64,000 nucleotides of DNA, from contig JAIXMG010000004.1 in NCBI GenBank assembly GCA_025201345.1, forward strand, positions 1,302,001 to 1,366,000, in the 5' to 3' direction. The position numbers and the translations under genes were made by a program. Origin of the DNA: Thamnidium elegans. Lineage: Eukaryota; Mucoromycota; Mucoromycetes; Mucorales; Mucoraceae. The notes under the pieces are model-generated. The model was not told where the DNA came from, did not search any database, and saw only the letters and a list, made by a program, of their open reading frames with translations. The first letter of the stretch is position 1. Each line of letters starts with the position of its first letter. This document shows, piece after piece, positions 60,841 to 64,000 of this stretch.

Positions 60841-62010
60841 AAGAAAAAAAAGTTTATAACTATCAACGTGTATTTTAATTTTCAGGTGGGGAAATACCCG
60901 GTTATTTTCTTTTCCAGCATGAAATCGCGCGGAATTATGAAGTACCTGGGTTACTTATCGGAGGAGAGAAAGCAGTAGGTTGGCCATGATATCGATAGTA
61001 AACACTGAATGTTGAATTGTGGGTCTCCAGAACCTGACGTTGGTTTAATTTGCTGTGTTCGTCGCTTTTTAGAATCTCGAAATGATTTTAAAGAACAGAA
61101 ATCAGCCTTGCAAGAACTAGTTGAAAATTCCGGTCACATTTTTGAGCACGATTAAGACGTGACTATACGTATAAGTCACTCGAACAGAACATGCATTCAT
61201 TCCTTGATAAAGCTGAAAACTTAGTTCAAAGAAGACGATATTTTAGAAGACCCATGGAATATATAGAAGCTTACAGTAAATGTAGCAATGGTCGTGAAGC
61301 AGTTCAGACAGTAAAAAATATCTGTCTCATAGAAAAGTCAGAATCCCTTCTGATTTGAATAATTAAAAATAAAAGTTTGCTTTATAAAAAAAATTATTTT
61401 ATGCCTCATAGTATCACATTACAATTGGAACGGTCATCTTTCTTAAAGATTCATGTCTAATGTACATTCTGATAGATCCTTTTTTCAAAAAAAATTTAAG
61501 GTTTAAAACATTTAAGCTTGGTGGCACGTTAGCTAAATCGGAGCAAGTACGAAAATCCTTTATACATACAAAAATAGAATATATATAAGTATTTGGGTAA
61601 TACAACTGAATAAGATTACTGGCATTAAATACTCCAACTTTATTAGCCAATACTCTAGAGAACATTTGATTCTCAGTGTACTGAATAGCTTTTAAAAATT
61701 ACACAAGTGAGCACAACTTAAATTTTATATTCAAGTTTGTGTAAAGAAGTATAATATTCCAAAGATATTAAATAAAAGCATCTTCGAAGATGACCTTCAA
61801 GTCATGTTACTGATGAGCTTTAATCTCGTCTTACCATAACACAAACAAAAACAGTCACCGTATAACCCACAAAAAAAAAAGGCGTCCTTTTTCCAGGCGG
61901 CATATAAAAAAAATTGACAGATATAACTACAACTACATCGGTAGGCTTATTTTTACCTTTTTTTTCCCTTTCTACAAACTCAAGTTAAAATTTACTACAA
62001 ATATAATTGA
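60841..62010. other. 1.2 kb, decayed coding-like fragments; no intact gene
   Basis: Protein-like stretches occur, such as CVRRFLESRNDFKEQKSALQ near 61050-61110 and a segment near 61200-61310 (LVQRRRYFRRPMEYIEAYSK). They are broken by stops and belong to no family I can name; probably transposon remains. The last 150 bp is the upstream region of the NiCoT gene. Confidence 0.4.
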
Positions 62011-63357
62011 ATGGAAAGAGATACAATTGTTAATAACAAGCCGGGAAGGCTTGCAATGTTCGCGTTAAAGTTTATGTCTGAAAAATCCTTTCCATACAAG
62101 ATATTATTTGGGCCTGATCCACATAAGGTTCGTCCCAAAGTCCTTTTACTCTTAGTTGGTTTAATTGCTGTTAATATTATTGTGTGGGTAGTATCTGTGA
62201 TTATATTTAAACCTTACCCTTCTATGATTGCTACAGGCGCACTTGCTTATACTCTTGGTCTTCGTCACGCCGTTGATGCAGGTAAAACATGATTATATCT
62301 TTGTGTTCCCTTCTTTTTTTTCTCACAGATTTTAAAATTAATAGATCATATCTCTGCCATTGATAACGTAACCCGTAAGTTACTTAATAACGATCAACAT
62401 CCTGTTTGTGTCGGGCTCTTCTTTTCCTTGGGTCACTCTACCGTGGTTTTTATTACCACCATGATTGTAGCCGGTACTGCTAATGCAGTAGCCAATAATA
62501 TTGACGACTTCTCTTATATCGGTGGACTTATAGGCACTTCTGTCTCAATTGCATTCTTAGTTTTAATTGCCATCTTGAACATTATTTGTATGGTTGGTGT
62601 AATTAAGACAATGCGTAAGGTAAAGAAGGATGGCATATATACTGAATTAGATATTGAAGAATATTTGAGTAACCGCGGTCTTTTGGGTCGTTTCTTTCGT
62701 CCTGTTTTTAAATTTGTCAATGCATCCTGGAAAATGTATCCTCTTGGTTTCCTCTTTGGGCTTGGTTTTGATACTGCCTCTGAAGTTACTCTCCTGGGTA
62801 TTGCAGCAGTTCAAGGTGCACAAGGCATGTCTATGTGGCTTATTATTCTACTTCCACTTCTTTTCACCTCGGGAATGGCATTGATTGATTCCTTAGATAG
62901 TATGTTGATGCTATTCACATATACATGGGCCTATATTAATCCAGTCAGAAAGCTCTTTTATAATTTAACAATTACATCTATCAGTGTTGTTGTTGCTATA
63001 GTCGTCGCTCTCATCGAATTTTTTGCATTAATTGGTGAACAGCTTGAGCTGGATAATGGTTGGTGGAGATTCTGGTATTTCCTCGCTGATAGTTTTGAGT
63101 ATATTGGTATTATCATTATCGGTGCTTTTATTATTACGTATGTTGTAAGTGCTATTATTTATCGCTTTGCTGGATATAGAGATCTGGAGAAGGAGTTCGA
63201 TGATTACAACCCCAAAAAGGTTATCAAACACACTATTCGTGATGACGAAGAGATCCCTGGTAAAGATATTGAAGAAGGAATGAAGACCGAAATCGAAGAA
63301 ATTACTCCACAAAATGAAATGGGCGACCAAGAAAAAAAAAATAGAATCAGAATATAA
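62011..63357 (+). CDS. NiCoT-family nickel/cobalt transporter
   Basis: Two exons, 62011-62281 and 62345-63357, giving 427 residues. NiCoT permeases import Ni2+ or Co2+ with high affinity, feeding urease and similar enzymes in fungi. The defining signature Hx4DH is present as RHAVDADHISAIDN (His86, Asp91, His92) and spans the intron. Other family blocks are FFSLGHSTVVF, LGFDTASEVTLL and GMALIDSLDSMLM. About eight hydrophobic segments are visible. The acceptor AATAG|ATCAT was used, not the stronger-looking CTCACAG upstream, because only it preserves the DHISAID frame. A hydrophilic acidic tail follows the last helix. Confidence 0.95.
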
Positions 63358-63515
63358 GACAAGCTGCTAAATAAGCTGTGTATTTGTCATGTATAATAAT
63401 AAACCCCATAATTTTCTTGAATAGCAACATTTTTAGTCCGTTATACAATTTAAATAACTTTTATACTTTATCATAACTGTAATTTCCCTCCCTCCTACTT
63501 TTTTAGTTATTTCAA

Positions 63516-63954
63516 ATGAAATCTTCTATTCTCACTATAGTATATTTTTTTAGCCTTTATGTTGTTTCTTTTGTTCTTGCACAAGTTAACATTCCAAGAA
63601 CATCACTTCGTCTATGCGATATAAATACAGGGTCATTCAAGTAGTATCTTATTTCTTATTATTTAGATTTTGTTTTACCAATTTATTTTCTTTAAACTCA
63701 TAGGTTTAACTACATTCGTTTAAATCCAAACCCTCCTGTCAAAGGACAAAAAGCACTCGTTGAATATGGTGGGCATTTAAACGAGAAAGTGCCCCAAGGT
63801 TCTTTCGTAAATTTGTTAGTAAACTATGTTTCTGTTCCGATAATTCAAGAAAGATTTGATCTTTGTAATGACACATTAAAAGTAATAAGAAAATGCTCAT
63901 TCGAGATAGGAAACTATAACCTTTCAACAAGAATAGATGTTCCAGGAAATCTTC
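63516..63954 (+). CDS. Secreted ML-domain (NPC2-like lipid-binding) protein, 5' part
   Basis: Two exons visible, 63516-63640 and 63704-63954. The second ends at a clear GTAAGT donor, so the gene continues past the window end. A signal peptide is evident (MKSSILTIVYFFSLYVVSFV then LA). ML-domain features follow: LCDINTGSFK, IRLNPNPPVKGQKALVEYGG, QGSFVNLLVNY, FDLCNDTLKVIRKCSFEIGNYN and STRIDVPGNL. The three cysteines are at the places expected for the fungal phosphatidylglycerol/phosphatidylinositol-transfer and NPC2 group. It probably binds sterol or phospholipid in the vacuole or outside the cell. At least the C-terminal strand is missing from this window. Confidence 0.88.
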
Positions 63955-64000
63955 GTAAGTATTACAATATGTCTTTTAGCAAATACTAAGAAATATTTAT

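Noticed and set aside
62330..62345. CTCACAG as the NiCoT intron acceptor
   Set aside because: It looks stronger but shifts the frame and destroys the DHISAID signature; AATAG 17 bases later keeps it.

Overview
This window is a piece of a fungal nuclear chromosome, most likely from an early-diverging fungus of the Mucorales (Mucoromycota). The evidence is very AT-rich DNA full of poly(T)/poly(A) runs and microsatellites, compact genes with many short GT..AG introns (about 50-100 nt), and a gene set typical of zygomycete fungi: a DP (E2F partner) factor, a SAM-domain kinesin-13, Mucorales-type Zn2Cys6 and bHLH regulators, and ML-domain lipid-binding and NiCoT proteins. All gene models were assembled by hand by chaining reading frames across splice sites. 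Families were recognised from motifs; no database search was run.

Layout. 1-28.9 kb is gene-dense, with several divergent promoter pairs: Glo3-type ArfGAP (partial) / Ysc84-type SYLF-SH3 protein; DP factor; CBS-PB1 membrane protein / Sip5-like RING protein; Rho GTPase / RGS protein; PR/SET protein / RING-H2 E3 ligase. These are followed by malic enzyme, a class I cyclic-nucleotide phosphodiesterase, a degenerate kinesin-like coiled-coil protein, an OTU-protease relic, mitochondrial SSB and a multi-pass membrane protein. 29.4-31.5 kb holds a decayed Fanzor (eukaryotic TnpB-type, RNA-guided nuclease family) copy. 31.6-44.8 kb is genic again: SAM-kinesin-13, F-box/WD40 protein, mitochondrial carrier, Nup35/Nup53-type nucleoporin, FSH1-type serine hydrolase, a small two-exon gene and a Zn2Cys6 factor. 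44.9-61.9 kb is a repeat-rich, gene-poor compartment. It contains a second and a third Fanzor relic, a bHLH gene as an island, a 271-bp near-identical duplicate, two fold-back (inverted-repeat) structures, and remnants of pogo-like and possible LINE elements. The right end (62.0-64.0 kb) returns to genes: a NiCoT Ni/Co transporter and a partial ML-domain protein.

How the genes relate. Several genes fall into signalling and cytoskeleton themes: Rho, RGS and PDE for G-protein and cAMP control; ArfGAP and SYLF-SH3 for vesicle and actin work; two kinesin-family genes. The most notable items are the three Fanzor relics. Two of them share a 3'-terminal block of about 60 bp, and their similarity stops abruptly at the same base. 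That is the expected position of the guide-RNA scaffold and element end. The second notable item is a kinesin-family protein whose nucleotide-binding motifs are missing.
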